DNA from: Candidatus Omnitrophota bacterium
GTDB taxonomy: Bacteria > Omnitrophota > Gorgyraeia > Duberdicusellales > 4484-171
NCBI GenBank assembly: GCA_014729775.1
Contig: WJJJ01000025.1
Coordinates: 1 to 53,789 of the forward strand
DNA length: 53,789 bases
Direction of reading: 5' to 3'
Part shown: piece by piece, positions 53,374 to 53,789 of the stretch
Layout: each line of letters starts with the position of its first letter
Position numbering within the stretch: position 1 is the stretch's first letter
Position numbers and translations under genes: made by a program
The notes under the pieces: model-generated
Database searches by the model: none
The model's input: only the letters and a program-made list of their open reading frames with translations
What the model was told of the DNA's origin: nothing

Positions 53374-53789
53374 TTTCGGTGCGTATGAGTGGAATCCGTT
53401 TGCGTTGCCGGTTTTCCTGGTAAGCGTCTGTATTCTTTCGGTCGGGATATTCGTGTTTCGGCAAAATGTCCGCTCGAAAATCAACGCGTCTTTTTTTTAC
53501 GAATGCGCCAGTATTTTCCTCTGGCTCTTTACCATCTCTTTCGTGTATTTCAGCAAAAATCCCTGGGTAGCCAATCTCTGGTACCGGTATTTCACGTTTT
53601 TCGGAGTGTTGAACATTATGCCGAGTCTGATCGTGTTTGCCTATTCCTGGCTCGGTGAGCTGAAGAAACACCGGGCGCTGGTGCTGGCGAATTTCATCCC
53701 GGTGCTGGCGTTTTATCTGTGGTCAGTGCACAGTGATTTTCTCATCGGGATGAGGATGCACCGCTATTTCTGGGGAATGTATCCGGTAT
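53354..53789 (+). CDS. Multi-span membrane protein, N-terminal part (sensor-like)
   Basis: Open to the window end; 145 residues visible from an ATG inside the reductase gene (20-base overlap). It starts MLKQLCNFGAYEWNPFALPVFLV, with about four hydrophobic segments so far and short polar loops (RQNVRSKINASF, SKNPWVANLWYR, LGELKKHRAL, HSDFLIGMRMHRYFWGMYP). The pattern resembles the N-terminal 7TM sensing region found in some histidine kinases and GGDEF proteins. The effector domain is beyond the window, so the class is not settled. Confidence 0.7.
   Translation, partial: MLKQLCNFGAYEWNPFALPVFLVSVCILSVGIFVFRQNVRSKINASFFYECASIFLWLFTISFVYFSKNPWVANLWYRYFTFFGVLNIMPSLIVFAYSWLGELKKHRALVLANFIPVLAFYLWSVHSDFLIGMRMHRYFWGMYPV

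Overview
The window is a dense, almost entirely plus-strand stretch of bacterial housekeeping genes (62 coding genes, two cut by the window ends, about 53% GC by eye). There is no rRNA, tRNA, CRISPR array or insertion sequence. Genes are packed with ATGA/TGATG overlaps, and no gap between genes exceeds 300 bases. The mix of mraZ-rsmH-ftsL-ftsI-murE-murF with a diaminopimelate-type MurE, a PurS-PurL fusion, a YrdC/LMW-phosphatase fusion, and a secreted-protein family I associate with uncultured Gram-negative candidate phyla suggests a PVC-related lineage such as Omnitrophota. That placement is inference, with moderate to low confidence.

Layout. 1-3661: panB (cut), pta, ackA, panD, def and a Cys-rich small protein. 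3658-6756: trxB, a flippase-like membrane protein, a YacP/Rae1-like nuclease and a metallo-beta-lactamase-fold hydrolase. 6870-7986: two small secreted proteins in convergent orientation. The minus-strand one is the only minus-strand gene in the window, and it sits behind what I read as a cyclic-di-GMP-I riboswitch plus intrinsic terminator. 7932-20941: a purine/nucleotide operon from a strong promoter: purB, purL (PurS-fused), purQ, purF, purM, purD, purE, a YrdC-YwlE fusion, rpiB, glyA, dCMP deaminase and nrdR. 20951-25842: bifunctional nuclease, tRNA nucleotidyltransferase with HD domain, macro-Nudix fusion, recG. 25839-32790: rsmD, coaD, DUF177, rpmF and the fatty-acid cluster plsX-fabH-fabD-fabG-acpP-fabF. 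32811-36989: leucine biosynthesis (leuC, leuD, a small unknown, leuB) and asd. 37024-44297: truA, a putative lipoprotein, a glyoxalase-II-like hydrolase, a Xer recombinase, a second tRNA nucleotidyltransferase, rbfA, nrnA, truB, ribF. 44392-50756: division/cell-wall cluster with a consensus promoter and MraZ boxes. 50753-53789: a separate transcription unit with its own promoter: an excisionase-type HTH protein, plsC, a lipid-binding-domain/acyl-ACP-reductase fusion, and the start of a membrane sensor-like protein.

How they work together. The nucleotide operon joins de novo IMP synthesis with ribose-5-phosphate supply (rpiB), glycine and one-carbon supply (glyA), dUMP supply and control of ribonucleotide reductase (nrdR). 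Pantothenate/CoA genes (panB, panD, coaD) and acetyl-CoA conversion (pta-ackA) share the left half with the fatty-acid genes, whose acyl-ACP product is the expected substrate of the reductase at the right end. The two most interesting loci are the riboswitch-controlled secreted protein (7464-7838, minus strand) and the acyl-ACP reductase operon (50753-53789).
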